From positions 992,001 through 1,056,000 of the forward strand of contig JACOEK010000001.1 in assembly GCA_024998595.1 (NCBI GenBank): a stretch of DNA of 64,000 bases. The letters are read 5' to 3'. The translations under genes and the position numbers were made by a program. Positions 41,126-51,429 of the stretch are shown piece after piece. The notes beneath the pieces are model-generated. The model saw only the letters and a program-made list of their open reading frames with translations, was not told where the DNA came from and searched no databases. The first letter of the stretch is position 1; every line of letters begins with the position of its first letter. This stretch comes from Nitrospira sp. (lineage in GTDB: Bacteria > Nitrospirota > Nitrospiria > Nitrospirales > Nitrospiraceae).

Positions 41126-42163
41126 ATGACTACCTATCGTGATGCCGGAGTCGATATCGATGCCGGCGATGAATTTGTCGAGCGAATCAAGCCGCATGTG
41201 CGGGCGACGTTTCGCCCTGAGGTAATGACCGATCTGGGCGGCTTCGGCGGCCTCTTCCGGTTCCAGGCCAATCGCTATCAGGATCCGGTGCTCGTATCCG
41301 GGACTGACGGCGTCGGGACCAAACTCAAGATTGCCTTCCTCATGGATAAACACGATACGGTTGGCATCGACCTGGTCGCCATGTGCGTCAATGATATCGC
41401 CGTGAGCGGAGCGGAACCTCTGTTCTTTCTCGATTATTTTGCCACCGGTAAGTTGTCGATTGCGACGGCGGCGGCGGTGGTGAAGGGGATTTCCGACGGA
41501 TGTCGCCAAGCCGGGTGTGCGTTGATCGGAGGGGAAACTGCCGAAATGCCCTCATTCTATGGCGAGGGTGAATACGACCTGGCTGGTTTTGCCGTCGGCG
41601 TGGTCGACCGTCCGAAGATCATTGATGGAAAGCAGATTGTTCCGGGTGACGTGGTTATCGGCTTGGCATCGAGCGGCGTGCATAGCAACGGCTTTTCCCT
41701 TGTACGGAAAGTGCTGTTGGAGGAAAGCCAATTGACCGTCGAGACGGTCATGCCGGAATTGGGTGGAGCACTGGGCGAGACCCTGCTCACGCCCACGCGG
41801 ATTTACGCCAAGCAAGTCCTATCGCTTATGGAATGCTGTCCGGTAAAGGGCATTGCCCACATTACCGGCGGCGGCATCACCGATAATCTCCCGCGAGTCT
41901 TTCCGGCGCGTTGTGGCGCGCGGGTTCGCCGCGGGTCCTGGCCGGTGTTGCCGATTTTCGAGGCGATTCGCACGCGAGGATCAGTGGCCCTGGATGAGAT
42001 GTACCGTGTCTTCAATATGGGGATCGGCCTGATCCTGGTGGTGGCTCCCGACCATGCCGACCGGGTGATGGCGAAGGCTCGCGAGTTAGGGGAGCAGGCC
42101 TATCACATCGGAGAAATGGTCGCACAGCAAACCGATGAAGGGGTGGTCGAATATGTCGGGTAA
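41126..42163 (+). CDS. purM: phosphoribosylformylglycinamidine cyclo-ligase
   Basis: [14 protein letters not shown]...[11 protein letters not shown]...[12 protein letters not shown]. Confidence 0.96.
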   Translation: MTTYRDAGVDIDAGDEFVERIKPHVRATFRPEVMTDLGGFGGLFRFQANRYQDPVLVSGTDGVGTKLKIAFLMDKHDTVGIDLVAMCVNDIAVSGAEPLFFLDYFATGKLSIATAAAVVKGISDGCRQAGCALIGGETAEMPSFYGEGEYDLAGFAVGVVDRPKIIDGKQIVPGDVVIGLASSGVHSNGFSLVRKVLLEESQLTVETVMPELGGALGETLLTPTRIYAKQVLSLMECCPVKGIAHITGGGITDNLPRVFPARCGARVRRGSWPVLPIFEAIRTRGSVALDEMYRVFNMGIGLILVVAPDHADRVMAKARELGEQAYHIGEMVAQQTDEGVVEYVG

Positions 42164-42824
42164 GTCGCCTCGGCTCGTGCGGCTGGGGGTGTTGGCCTCC
42201 GGGAGGGGATCAAATCTGCAAGCGATCATCGAGGCGATCGAAGGACAGGCCCTCTCGGCGGAAATCGCGGTGGTGCTGAGCAACAAGCAGGACGCCGTGG
42301 CCCTCGAACGGGCTCGCAAACACGGCGCGCCCGCGGTCTGGCTCGACCCCAAGCCTTTTGCGGGACGACCGGATAGTCGTGAGGCTTACGATCGGGCCGT
42401 CTTTGAGGTTCTTCAGAAGCACGAAGTGGACCTGGTGCTGCTGGCTGGATACATGAAGATCGTCACAGCGGTGCTGGTCTCGGCCTATCAGAACCGGATG
42501 ATGAATATTCATCCGTCGCTGCTCCCTTCCTTTCCGGGGCTGGATGTGCAGAAAAAGGCTCTCGAGCACGGCTGCAAAATTGCCGGCTGCACGGTACATT
42601 TTGTCACAGAAGGGGTGGATGAAGGACCGATCATCATTCAGGCGGCGGTGCCGATCACCGAAGGGGACACGCCGGAATCCTTAGCGGCTCGTATCTTGGA
42701 GTACGAACACCGTATTTATCCACGCGCCATTCAGCTTTATGCCGAGGGGCGGTTGCGAGTGGAGGGGCGGCGTGTGGTGGTGGCAGAGCCGGGTACGCCC
42801 ACCGTCGGATTTCACTCTCCATGA
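42153..42824 (+). CDS. purN: phosphoribosylglycinamide formyltransferase
   Basis: [21 protein letters not shown]...[14 protein letters not shown]; start overlaps the purM end. Confidence 0.96.
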   Translation: MSGKSPRLVRLGVLASGRGSNLQAIIEAIEGQALSAEIAVVLSNKQDAVALERARKHGAPAVWLDPKPFAGRPDSREAYDRAVFEVLQKHEVDLVLLAGYMKIVTAVLVSAYQNRMMNIHPSLLPSFPGLDVQKKALEHGCKIAGCTVHFVTEGVDEGPIIIQAAVPITEGDTPESLAARILEYEHRIYPRAIQLYAEGRLRVEGRRVVVAEPGTPTVGFHSP

Positions 42825-42861
42825 CGGACTACCGCGCAAGGTTCTTCACGGTCAACTGCAT

Positions 42862-42977
42862 CTAGCGGGTGGCGTAAAAAGGCCCCTCAAGTAAGGTCGT
42901 AGCGAGGTCCACGGCGCGAAGACTATGCGCGGCACGTTCGTGAACGTCGCTGACAGACTTTTTCAGTGGCCCGCTAG
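42862..42977. mobile_element. MITE-like / repetitive extragenic element, 116 bp
   Basis: Terminal inverted repeats CTAGCGGGTGGCGTAAAAAG and (rc) CTAGCGGGCCACTGAAAAAG; internal ACGTTC-GT-GAACGT palindrome. Confidence 0.65.
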
Positions 42978-42997
42978 AGACTGGCGCGCTGGTTGTG

Positions 42998-43003
42998 TAT
43001 AAT
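42998..43003 (+). promoter_or_regulatory. -10 box of tRNA-Ala
   Basis: TATAAT 14 nt before the tRNA 5' end. Confidence 0.5.
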
Positions 43004-43017
43004 GCCGCGTAAGTTGT

Positions 43018-43093
43018 GGGGGGCTAGCTCAGTTGGGAGAGCACTACGTTCGCAACGTAGGGGTCGGGGGTTCAACTCCCCTGCCCTCCACCA
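43018..43093 (+). tRNA. tRNA-Ala (anticodon CGC), CCA encoded
   Basis: Acceptor ggggggc/gccctcc with G3-U70, TAGCTCAGTTGGGAGAGC D arm, ctacg-ttCGCaa-cgtag anticodon arm, ggggg-ttcaact-cccct T arm. Confidence 0.97.
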
Positions 43094-43486
43094 CTTTCAT
43101 TCGTCAAGTCTGCCAGTAGTCGGTCGAATCTCTCGGGAGCGGTTCACCGTTAACCTCGCCTCCCATCATCCTCGACGGTCTCAACCCCTTGGACAAGCTC
43201 CCCTCCGTCCCTGAAGGTCACATGGGTTCCCGGGTCCAGTCTCGTCGATTCCACCACCACCGTCTTGTGCTAGCCTCCTCCTGGTGAAGTGATGGGGCGA
43301 TAGAAACAGCGCCCTTGCCGTTCACGATGTCTTCCATCAACTGATCCAGCCCGGTCTTAGCTCAGGTCTCATGATGGAGCCTGTGGTCCGCCGTCACCCG
43401 TCTGAGCAGAGAAATAGAACACTTTTTGAGGCTTTCCAGCGGTTTCCCTAGGTCCGCAGCGGACGGGGAAGTCGTACGATACGCGT

Positions 43487-43606
43487 ATGACGCATGAAAT
43501 CAAGGGATGGTTGCTTCTGATGGCGAGTCTGCTGCTGTTGGCCGTAATTTGTGGTCTTGCGATGGTCGGAGTGCTGACGAGACCGGCCCGGTGGACCGAC
43601 CGATAG
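43487..43606 (+). CDS. putative single-TM miniprotein (39 aa)
   Basis: MTHEIKGWLLLMASLLLLAVICGLAMVGVLTRPARWTDR; weak RBS. Confidence 0.35.
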   Translation: MTHEIKGWLLLMASLLLLAVICGLAMVGVLTRPARWTDR

Positions 43607-43668
43607 TCGCCGCTTCCTCCACCAGGTTTAACGGAGCGTTCTACGTGTAGAAGACGGAGGTGATGACC

Positions 43669-44043
43669 ATGGCCTGGTACCAAGACCCCGGAGCCGAGGA
43701 CAAACTCACGGTGTTAATCAGGTATCTCGTGCGCAGTTTCCCGCTGGCCAGTATTTTGTCACGACGAGTCGGAGACCGGTATCACGTGTTTGTCATTGTG
43801 CCGTTTGATGGCTCACCAGAGAAAACCCTTCAGGTCGAGACGGCCGTCTTCCTTGACCAGCAACTTCAGATCGGGAGATTCGCGTCGCTCCTGTCAATGC
43901 TCAATCTTCGCACATTCTATGAACGGGGAGATCGCTATGACCTCCACTGGTTCGGTCGGCCTGCCGAGGCTCACCATACTCCGGCACTCTCCGGTGGATT
44001 CCTTCCCAAACAGACTCACGCGCGAGCCATGGTCCTGCATTAA
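43669..44043 (+). CDS. hypothetical protein
   Basis: MAWYQDPGAEDKLTVLIRYLVRSFPLAS...; GGAGGTGATGACC RBS before ATG 43669. Confidence 0.5.
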   Translation: MAWYQDPGAEDKLTVLIRYLVRSFPLASILSRRVGDRYHVFVIVPFDGSPEKTLQVETAVFLDQQLQIGRFASLLSMLNLRTFYERGDRYDLHWFGRPAEAHHTPALSGGFLPKQTHARAMVLH

Positions 44044-44785
44044 GGGACGGGAACACTTACAACCAGGGATCTTCCTAATCCACCTCGCCGCATGATTCCG
44101 GTATCTTCCCCTCATGTTGACCAGAAGATTTGTCGCAACGTACCCATTTCCTCCAGGGACCAAACCCTCGAAAAGAACCCCACACCCACACCATTGGGTG
44201 TCCGACAACACCCCGGGGCAAATGGAGTTTGAACGGTGGACCTGTGCCTTATGTGGGCAGAAACGGATCAGACTCACTGCAGCGGGTGAGCCGACACTTG
44301 TGCGGGATTGGCTCAAGCCAGAAGTGGTGGGAGCCGGGGTTGGTTAGTTGTTTGGTTTGACGGAGTGGGTGGTCGCTAGTCGCAGGCATTCTTGTCCTAC
44401 GAGCTACAATCGCGCTTGAGCCGATTGTCCCCAGTGCTTCCTCTCTTTCCTGCGTATTCAGCATATCTTCTAACCGTTTTGTGCGTTGGTCTGTCATCGG
44501 CGAGGCTGGCAGAAAACGAACGGGCGTCAGGAAGATGACTTCATCATAGACATGACTTCGGCTGCTGGTATTCATTCAGTCGGACGCTCACTTCCATCTC
44601 CTTTCTCGCCTGAAAGTGTACTCCCACGGTGCCGACTCGAAGGTCGCCACCGCTACTCAATAAATTGACAGGGGCGGCGATGTTATATCGTGCCTAACGT
44701 GGTTCGCTTTGGACGCAAGACAGATCGATCGATTTATTATGCAACCGTAAAAAAGGGGCTCAACCACTGATAGCGTATGAGGACG

Positions 44786-46675
44786 TCAAGCGCGAGATGG
44801 GGTGCGGCTTTTTTGACTGACACGTTGATTCAGGATCTTTGCCAGCTGAGTGGGAAGCTCAGCGGATTCGAGGTCTTCGATGGAACAGGGAAGCGCAAGC
44901 GACCAATTCGGATAGTTGCCGTTGGAAATGGGCATGTTCGGCCGTTCGCTCACCGCGCAGGCTGCCTCCATGTCCGCCATAACCACCGCGCAAGGGGACT
45001 CCGCCAATTCAGAGAACGTCTTGATTATGACTTCCTCGAGGCGGGTATTGGCCTCTACGTGACTCGTCTCCATGATTGTGGTTCGGAACTGCTCCTGCGC
45101 CTTTTTATCCGGCTTGACCCCGCACTGTTCTTGCAACTTAAGGTCGGCTCCGGTCCACACGCCCGCTAAAGTAGGCAAGTCATGAGTTGTGACCGCGGCT
45201 AAGGCCTTCTCCGGGTACTTTGACGGCGGAGTGTCTTCGAACCACAGCAGGCGATAGGACAAGACATTCTGTTCGGCGAGTACTTCTCGCACCCCCGCTT
45301 CAACGGTCCCGAGGTCTTCCCCCACTACGATTGCCCGAGCGCGCGCACTTTCGACTGCCAGGATCGCCAACAACTCCTCGGACGGATACCGTACGAAGGC
45401 GCCATCCTTGGGAAGATTGCCTTTGGGGACCCACCAGAGCCGGAAGAGGCCCATCACATGATCGATACGTAGTCCGCCGGCGTGGCGGATGATGGCACGA
45501 ATGGTTTCGATGAATGGTTGGTATCCGGCCGCCCGAAGTGCATGCGGAATGAACGGAGGAAGGCCCCAGTCCTGACCGGTCGTATTCAAGAGATCAGGCG
45601 GGGCACCCACGGTCATATCCGGTGCAATCAGGTCTTGCCACGCCCAGGCATCGGCCCCATCCGGAGAGAAACCAATGGGCAGATCCTGCATCAACGGAAT
45701 GGTCTGCGCGGCGGCGGCGAGTTGTTTGTTCAGTAACCACTGTTGCCACATATGAAACCTTGCACGATCGGTTTCCCCCGAAGCGATTTGTTCGGCGTCA
45801 AGGGAGTCGGGATGGCGATAGGCCGCAGGCCAGCGGCGCCAGTCCGCGCCGTATCGCTCGACCAGGCAACAATGTAGCGCATACTGGCGGAGTGAGCGCC
45901 CGCCGGCTGATTGAAACCGGTCGAAATCCTCGTCTCCATCAAACGACTTCCATAAGAGCTGTAGCGCTTCTTGCTTGAGATGATAGATCCGGTCTCGGTC
46001 GAGATGACGATCTTCATTTAGGGCCCGGCCCACAGCCGCCAGTCGTGATAGGTCATGGGAGATTTTCTGCGCGCCAGGAAGGTCCTCGATGCGGAGGTAC
46101 AACGGATTGAGGTAGCGGCGGCTGGAGGGCGAGTAGGGGCTGGCCTCCTGAGGCACTAGCGGCGGTACGGCATGGAGCGGATTGACCAATAACAGCCGAG
46201 CGCCCAGGTTCATGGCCCATCGCGAGAGTCGGGCGAGGTCACCCAGGTCGCCCATTCCCCAACTCTCGTGGCTCCGTGTCGCATACAACTGTGCGCTCCA
46301 TCCCCAGATGCGAAGATCCTTCGGCAAATGACAACGACCCGGCGTGACGATGATGTGCACGAATAACTCAGTGTTGGATGCAGCCATAAGCCGGTGATAG
46401 CCAATGGGCAAGGGGTGAGGGAGTTGATCTGCGCTTTCCACCGTGGAGCCATCCTCGAGCATGAAGACAGCATCGGGCGGAAGAGCAAGAGGCTCATCCT
46501 GACGTAGCACTGTTACCTTTTCGTCGAGCCACGTAACGGCTGGTCGAGAGGAGTCGCCCATCGCTGCTCGAATGCCGGCCAGCGCATTCTTAGAGACGCG
46601 TCGCCTCTTGCCAGCGGCATCCACATACTCCAGCTGAATTCCCCATGCATCGGTCTTCATATGTCGTAACCCCAT
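44786..46675 (-). CDS. malQ: 4-alpha-glucanotransferase
   Basis: SWGMGDLGDLARL...LLVNPLHAVPP...LRIDHVMGLFRLWWVP...VVGEDLGTVEAGVREVL...ATTHDLPTLAGVWTG. Confidence 0.95.
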   Translation of the reverse strand: MGLRHMKTDAWGIQLEYVDAAGKRRRVSKNALAGIRAAMGDSSRPAVTWLDEKVTVLRQDEPLALPPDAVFMLEDGSTVESADQLPHPLPIGYHRLMAASNTELFVHIIVTPGRCHLPKDLRIWGWSAQLYATRSHESWGMGDLGDLARLSRWAMNLGARLLLVNPLHAVPPLVPQEASPYSPSSRRYLNPLYLRIEDLPGAQKISHDLSRLAAVGRALNEDRHLDRDRIYHLKQEALQLLWKSFDGDEDFDRFQSAGGRSLRQYALHCCLVERYGADWRRWPAAYRHPDSLDAEQIASGETDRARFHMWQQWLLNKQLAAAAQTIPLMQDLPIGFSPDGADAWAWQDLIAPDMTVGAPPDLLNTTGQDWGLPPFIPHALRAAGYQPFIETIRAIIRHAGGLRIDHVMGLFRLWWVPKGNLPKDGAFVRYPSEELLAILAVESARARAIVVGEDLGTVEAGVREVLAEQNVLSYRLLWFEDTPPSKYPEKALAAVTTHDLPTLAGVWTGADLKLQEQCGVKPDKKAQEQFRTTIMETSHVEANTRLEEVIIKTFSELAESPCAVVMADMEAACAVSERPNMPISNGNYPNWSLALPCSIEDLESAELPTQLAKILNQRVSQKSRTPSRA

Positions 46676-47040
46676 TGGATTTTGATGGTGCGTTCTCGCT
46701 TGCTTTCTGCCCGTGCTTCGATGAAGGAAGATCAGTTAAGACAGACGCCGCCTCTTTCCCGGCATGGAGAGCGTCTCAGGCGCCGTATGCAATGTTCAGA
46801 CTTGGCGGTACATTTAACGACTCCTGCCTAGTGTTCAGTAAATACGGCTGAATCGGGTCTCATAGGTTTTGATTGGAATGAAACGTCGCGGCGTTTTGTC
46901 CTGAGGCGGACAAACTGTCCTCGGACACATGTGCGGACATGCCCTACTCTGGCTGGGAAGCGCTTCATTCGTGAGATACGTGGATCCTCTCATCCGCGTA
47001 ATTCCAACATTGCATTTCTAGGGTAGGTCCTAGTGATGGG

Positions 47041-47057
47041 ACCGGAAATATTCCGGT
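47041..47057. promoter_or_regulatory. operator-like palindrome upstream of 47117
   Basis: ACCGGAA-ATA-TTCCGGT perfect 7+7 inverted repeat. Confidence 0.45.
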
Positions 47058-47116
47058 ACTGTCGGCACTCGGCTAAAAAATAATGTACCGCTGGGATTTA
47101 CTTACAAGGGGGATCA

Positions 47117-48013
47117 ATGGCTTCAACACGGCGCGCTGTGCCAGGACTCATCAGTTGCGGATTCGTTTTGGGAACCACCTTGACATGCCTTGCGCAAACA
47201 GGGGCGCCGGTGCAGGAACAACCACCGGACGTCGGTCCTCGGACGACGGAGCAGGCGTCTCAGGAACGAGTGGTGACGAGAGATCGGACAGGTGATCGAG
47301 TGGTCGTCGATGAGCGAGTGGTAGAACGTCGGAGGGAAGGCGAAGTCTATGTGGCGGGGTATGGAGGCTTTACGTGGGGACATAGCTTCTCGGATCTCGA
47401 AGGCAGAGGATCCATCGCAGGTCAGCAGTTCGGCGGACGTGACCTGGCGAACTCCGGAGTGTATGGGGCGAAGATCGGCTACTTTCATCCAGGGCGATTG
47501 AATTGGCTGGGGATCGAGGTGGAAGGATTTAACTCAACGCCCCACATCGAACAAGGCGGGGGGGTACCGGGATCGCACCTTCGTGTCACGACTCTGGCGT
47601 TTAATGTGATTGCCCGCACGAAAGTCGGCTGCCGGAACCGCGATGACGTTCGCCATCGGGATGACGTCCGGCGCGCTGACGGCACGGTGGCGGAGGCCGA
47701 CTCTGATCGGAGACATTGGTCGCCATTAGATGAAAATCTCCGCTGCCCGTTGCAACTCTATGCGGGAGCCGGTCCCGGGATTTTCTTTGCCGAAACCTCC
47801 AATCAGTTTGGACGCAGTACCGACAACGGGCGGATCGGTCTGAATGCGCTCGCTGGAGTGAAGTATTTCATGACCCGGAATCTTGCGGTGTTTGCCGAAT
47901 ACAAATTCAACTATGCCCAGTTCGAGTTGTCGCAGATGCAAGGCACAGGGGCGGGATTCAACGGGGAATATAAAGCCAGTCACGTGGTGGGCGGATTGGC
48001 CCTTCACTTCTAA
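47117..48013 (+). CDS. outer membrane beta-barrel protein
   Basis: Signal peptide; alternating beta-strand pattern VYVAGYGGFTWGHSFSD...NLAVFAEYKFNYAQFE...ASHVVGGLALHF with C-terminal aromatic residue. Confidence 0.8.
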   Translation: MASTRRAVPGLISCGFVLGTTLTCLAQTGAPVQEQPPDVGPRTTEQASQERVVTRDRTGDRVVVDERVVERRREGEVYVAGYGGFTWGHSFSDLEGRGSIAGQQFGGRDLANSGVYGAKIGYFHPGRLNWLGIEVEGFNSTPHIEQGGGVPGSHLRVTTLAFNVIARTKVGCRNRDDVRHRDDVRRADGTVAEADSDRRHWSPLDENLRCPLQLYAGAGPGIFFAETSNQFGRSTDNGRIGLNALAGVKYFMTRNLAVFAEYKFNYAQFELSQMQGTGAGFNGEYKASHVVGGLALHF

Positions 48014-48029
48014 GCGTTTCTCGAAAGAT

Positions 48030-48076
48030 GCGTTCAGGGTTCCATGGCCTGAGATGGGCCGTTGAACCCTGAACGC
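48030..48076. terminator. hairpin downstream of the beta-barrel gene
   Basis: GCGTTCAGGGTTC...GAACCCTGAACGC perfect 13-bp stem, 21-nt loop. Confidence 0.6.
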
Positions 48077-48195
48077 CCACATGGGAGAGGATGACTGGTG
48101 AGCAGGTTCCCGAGGAATTCGTCCAGAGCCAAGTTCGGCCGGTCGGAAGAGATTGATCTATTCACAACGGAATGGGAAGAAGCCGGTATGCTGCA

Positions 48196-48525
48196 CTAGC
48201 GTGTGTACACGACCTCGACGCGACTTAGGAAATCTTTCAGTATAGCCGCTTGCCTTTCGATTGAAGGCCCGTCTTGGGTCATCACGGCCTGCTCCAGATT
48301 GTCGCCGATGGTGCTGATCTGATCGAAGCCGTATCCGCCGCCGTCGCCTTTCATTCGATGCCCCAACATACGGATCGTGTTCAGGTCGCCTTGCTTCAAG
48401 CAGCCCTCGATCGTCGCGAGGTCCCGATGGCGGTTGGCGAGGAATCCTGGAATGATGGCTTCAAGATCCGGATCGATATGAACGATGATCTTGGCCGGGC
48501 CAGACTCAGGTTGGGGGGGCATCAT
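48196..48525 (-). CDS. Hpt domain phosphotransfer protein
   Basis: [21 protein letters not shown] Hpt motif; 4-bp overlap with the hybrid kinase. Confidence 0.88.
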   Translation of the reverse strand: MMPPQPESGPAKIIVHIDPDLEAIIPGFLANRHRDLATIEGCLKQGDLNTIRMLGHRMKGDGGGYGFDQISTIGDNLEQAVMTQDGPSIERQAAILKDFLSRVEVVYTR

Positions 48526-50291
48526 TGTGCGCGGGTCTTCTCGTAGGCGGCAAGCAGCTCAAGCAACGTCGTTCTCTTGAGAGGCTTGGTCATGTGGGCG
48601 TTACAGCCGACTTCGAAGATTCTGGCCGATTCCTCCTTCAGGGCCAAGGCGGTGAGGGCGACGATTTGAACCGCGGGGAGTCCCTGTTCCTGCTCCCAGC
48701 GCCGGATGGTACGTGTGGCCGTCAACCCGTCCATAACCGGCATCTGCATATCCATCAGAATCAGATCGTAGTGGCCGTTTTGAAATTTAGCGACGCCGAT
48801 CTGCCCGTTGTCCGCCAGATCTAACCGATGGCTGGTGTTCTTGAGATACGATTGGATCAAGACCTGATTGTCCGGCGAGTCCTCGACCAGCAGGATTCGC
48901 AGAGACCGTCCTTGGGGTGCGGTCGGGAGCGGCGTACTGGGTTGGGGCTGGGCCGCACCGCGTTGGCTGCGTCCCAGAGCAATGCTGATGGTTTGCTGGA
49001 GATCGGAGCGCCGGATCGGTTTGACCAGGTATCCCCCCAGACCGAGGTCGTAGGTTTTGGCGATGTCATCGGCCCAGCGGTCGGAGGCCAGCATGATAAT
49101 CGTCAGGTCGCGAAGCCGGGGATCGGCATGGATGCGTTCGATGACCTCGAATCCGTCCATTCCCGGCATGCGGCAGTCAAGCAAGAGCAGATGGAAGGGC
49201 GTGTGTGAGGTGAGCGAGGCCTCCAGAGCCTCCATGGCCTGTTCTCCACTGTCGGCTTCCACCACGGTGGCGCCCCACGCAAAGAGCGTTTCCCGCAAGA
49301 TCAGACGGTTTGTCGGGTAATCATCGACGACGAGGCAGCGGACACCGCTCAGGTTCAACGCGCCTGCCGCCTTAGACGGAGCCGGAGCGTTTTGCACACC
49401 CAGCCGAACGGCGCAATGGAACGTACTGCCTTTGCCGAGGGTGCTCTCGACCCAGATACGCCCGCCCATGAGTGCGGCCAGTTGTTGTGAAATCGATAAT
49501 CCCAACCCGGTGCCCCCGTAGCGGCGGGCGATTGTACTATGCGCTTGTGTGAAGGTGTCGAAGATGGCCGTCATCTTGTCGTGCGGAACCCCGATGCCCG
49601 TATCGGTTACCGAAAATCGGATCGCGCCCGGTGTGGGACAGTCCGGATCGTTGGTGATGGTCATGACCACCGATCCCTTCTCGGTGAATTTGATCGCGTT
49701 TCCGAGCAAGTTCAGCAGGATTTGGTAGAGACGATTGGGATCGCCGATGAGGTGGCACGGCACATCGTTCGAGAGATGACAGACGAGTTCGAGGCCTTTT
49801 TCGTTGGCCCGGAGCGCCAGCATTTCGCTTGTCTTGTCGATGAGTTCAGAAAGATCGAAGTCGATGCTGTCCAAATCGAGCCGGCCGGATTCGACTTTCG
49901 ATAAGTCGAGAATGTCGTTGATCAGACTCAGCAGGCTGGCCCCGGCGCGTCGAAAGATCCGGAGATACTTTCGTTGCTCCGGAGTCAGAGTCGTATCCCA
50001 TAACAGATCAGCCATGCCGATGATGGCATTCATCGGAGTCCTGATTTCGTGGCTCATACTGGCCAGGAAATCGCTCTTGGCGCGGTTGGCCACATCGGCG
50101 GCATCTTTTGCGCGTTGCAGCTCTTCGACGCGGCGTTGCAGTTCCTTGGAGGCGCGTTCGAGCGCGCGCTCGGCGCGACGGCGCGCGGCTTGCTCGCGTT
50201 GGAGTGCTGTCTGAGCACGGGAAGCGGTGCGGAGGGTGCGTTTCGGAGCGGTACCTGTCGTGCGTCGAGTTTGCGGGATGCGTTTCGCCAT
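48522..50291 (-). CDS. hybrid histidine kinase, HisKA-HATPase-REC-REC, without sensory domain
   Basis: [41 protein letters not shown]; two REC domains ([22 protein letters not shown]). Confidence 0.93.
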   Translation of the reverse strand: MAKRIPQTRRTTGTAPKRTLRTASRAQTALQREQAARRRAERALERASKELQRRVEELQRAKDAADVANRAKSDFLASMSHEIRTPMNAIIGMADLLWDTTLTPEQRKYLRIFRRAGASLLSLINDILDLSKVESGRLDLDSIDFDLSELIDKTSEMLALRANEKGLELVCHLSNDVPCHLIGDPNRLYQILLNLLGNAIKFTEKGSVVMTITNDPDCPTPGAIRFSVTDTGIGVPHDKMTAIFDTFTQAHSTIARRYGGTGLGLSISQQLAALMGGRIWVESTLGKGSTFHCAVRLGVQNAPAPSKAAGALNLSGVRCLVVDDYPTNRLILRETLFAWGATVVEADSGEQAMEALEASLTSHTPFHLLLLDCRMPGMDGFEVIERIHADPRLRDLTIIMLASDRWADDIAKTYDLGLGGYLVKPIRRSDLQQTISIALGRSQRGAAQPQPSTPLPTAPQGRSLRILLVEDSPDNQVLIQSYLKNTSHRLDLADNGQIGVAKFQNGHYDLILMDMQMPVMDGLTATRTIRRWEQEQGLPAVQIVALTALALKEESARIFEVGCNAHMTKPLKRTTLLELLAAYEKTRAQ

Positions 50292-50380
50292 GTCGTCGTC
50301 CGGTCGTCTTCAGTTCATCATGACAGCATCGTGTCGCGAGGGGGTGAAGCCGGCACAGTCGCCGCGACGGCGAGAAGCCA

Positions 50381-51385
50381 TCAATCCTTGTGAGTATGGT
50401 GTACGAGGGAGAGCACGCCGGCTTGCTTGGCGCGGTTGCGCCCTTCTTGCTTAGCCTGGTAGAGCGCTTGGTCGGCCGCACGGATCAGGTCGGTCGGGGC
50501 CGCGACGCGGCTTGGTACCGTACTGGCGAAGCCCAAGCTGATCGTCACCGGATCTCCGTTCGGATGTTTCATCTCCGCCTCACAGACTTTTCGTCTCAGG
50601 GTATCGGCTACCTGTGCGGCGCCATCTACCGTCGTGCCGGGCAGTACGATGACGAACTCGTCGCCGCCGTACCGCGCAACCAAGTCGCCGGGACGATTGA
50701 CGTGGCTGGAAATGAGCTGAGCGACCTGGCGGAGGCACTCGTCTCCGGCCTGGTGGCCATGGCTGTCGTTGTAGGTTTTGAAGAAATCGATATCCAGCAT
50801 GATGAGCGACAGCGGGGTCGATTCGCGCGCGGCCCGGCGCCATTCCTGGTCAAGGAAGTCGTCGAATTGCCGGCGATTGGTGATGCCGGTCAGCCCGTCG
50901 AGGCAGGACAGCCGCAACAGCATCTGGTTGGCCTCCTGCAATTGGCGCATGACCTCGAGCAGTTCCTGTTCGCGCGCGCGGCGTCGTTCAATTTCATGGA
51001 CGAGGCGGAGCACGCAACGGACGCGCGTCAAGAGTTCGATCTTGCTGATGGGCTTGGCGACATAGTCGATGGCGCCTGCGGCGAAGGCTAATTGCAGATC
51101 GACCGGGTCAGTTTTGACCGTGACCATGATGATCGGGATGTCCCGGTACCGTTCGACGGCTTTGATTTGCCGGCAGGCTTCGATCCCGTTGGTGGAAGGC
51201 ATGACGATATCCATCAAGATCAAATCCACCCGGCCGGCCATCTGCCGCATGCCGTCGAGGCCCAGCAGGCGAAATGCCGCGGCGGCGGATTCCGCCACAA
51301 ACGTCTCTTCGTATCCGGCGTTGGCGAGGATGGATTGGATCAACAGACGATCGTCTGCCGAATCATCGACGATCAGGATACCCAT
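50381..51385 (-). CDS. response regulator diguanylate cyclase (REC-GGDEF)
   Basis: REC domain; [20 protein letters not shown] with intact GGDEF and RxxD I-site. Confidence 0.94.
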   Translation of the reverse strand: MGILIVDDSADDRLLIQSILANAGYEETFVAESAAAAFRLLGLDGMRQMAGRVDLILMDIVMPSTNGIEACRQIKAVERYRDIPIIMVTVKTDPVDLQLAFAAGAIDYVAKPISKIELLTRVRCVLRLVHEIERRRAREQELLEVMRQLQEANQMLLRLSCLDGLTGITNRRQFDDFLDQEWRRAARESTPLSLIMLDIDFFKTYNDSHGHQAGDECLRQVAQLISSHVNRPGDLVARYGGDEFVIVLPGTTVDGAAQVADTLRRKVCEAEMKHPNGDPVTISLGFASTVPSRVAAPTDLIRAADQALYQAKQEGRNRAKQAGVLSLVHHTHKD

Positions 51386-51429
51386 GGTCAGTGTCTCCCT
51401 GAAAGTGTGTCGTAAGTCGATGCTAGCAG

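Noticed and set aside
44114-44347. 77-aa ORF with CALCG motif
   Set aside because: Competing frame (44130..44360), no RBS, Pro/Thr-rich start; not convincing as a gene.
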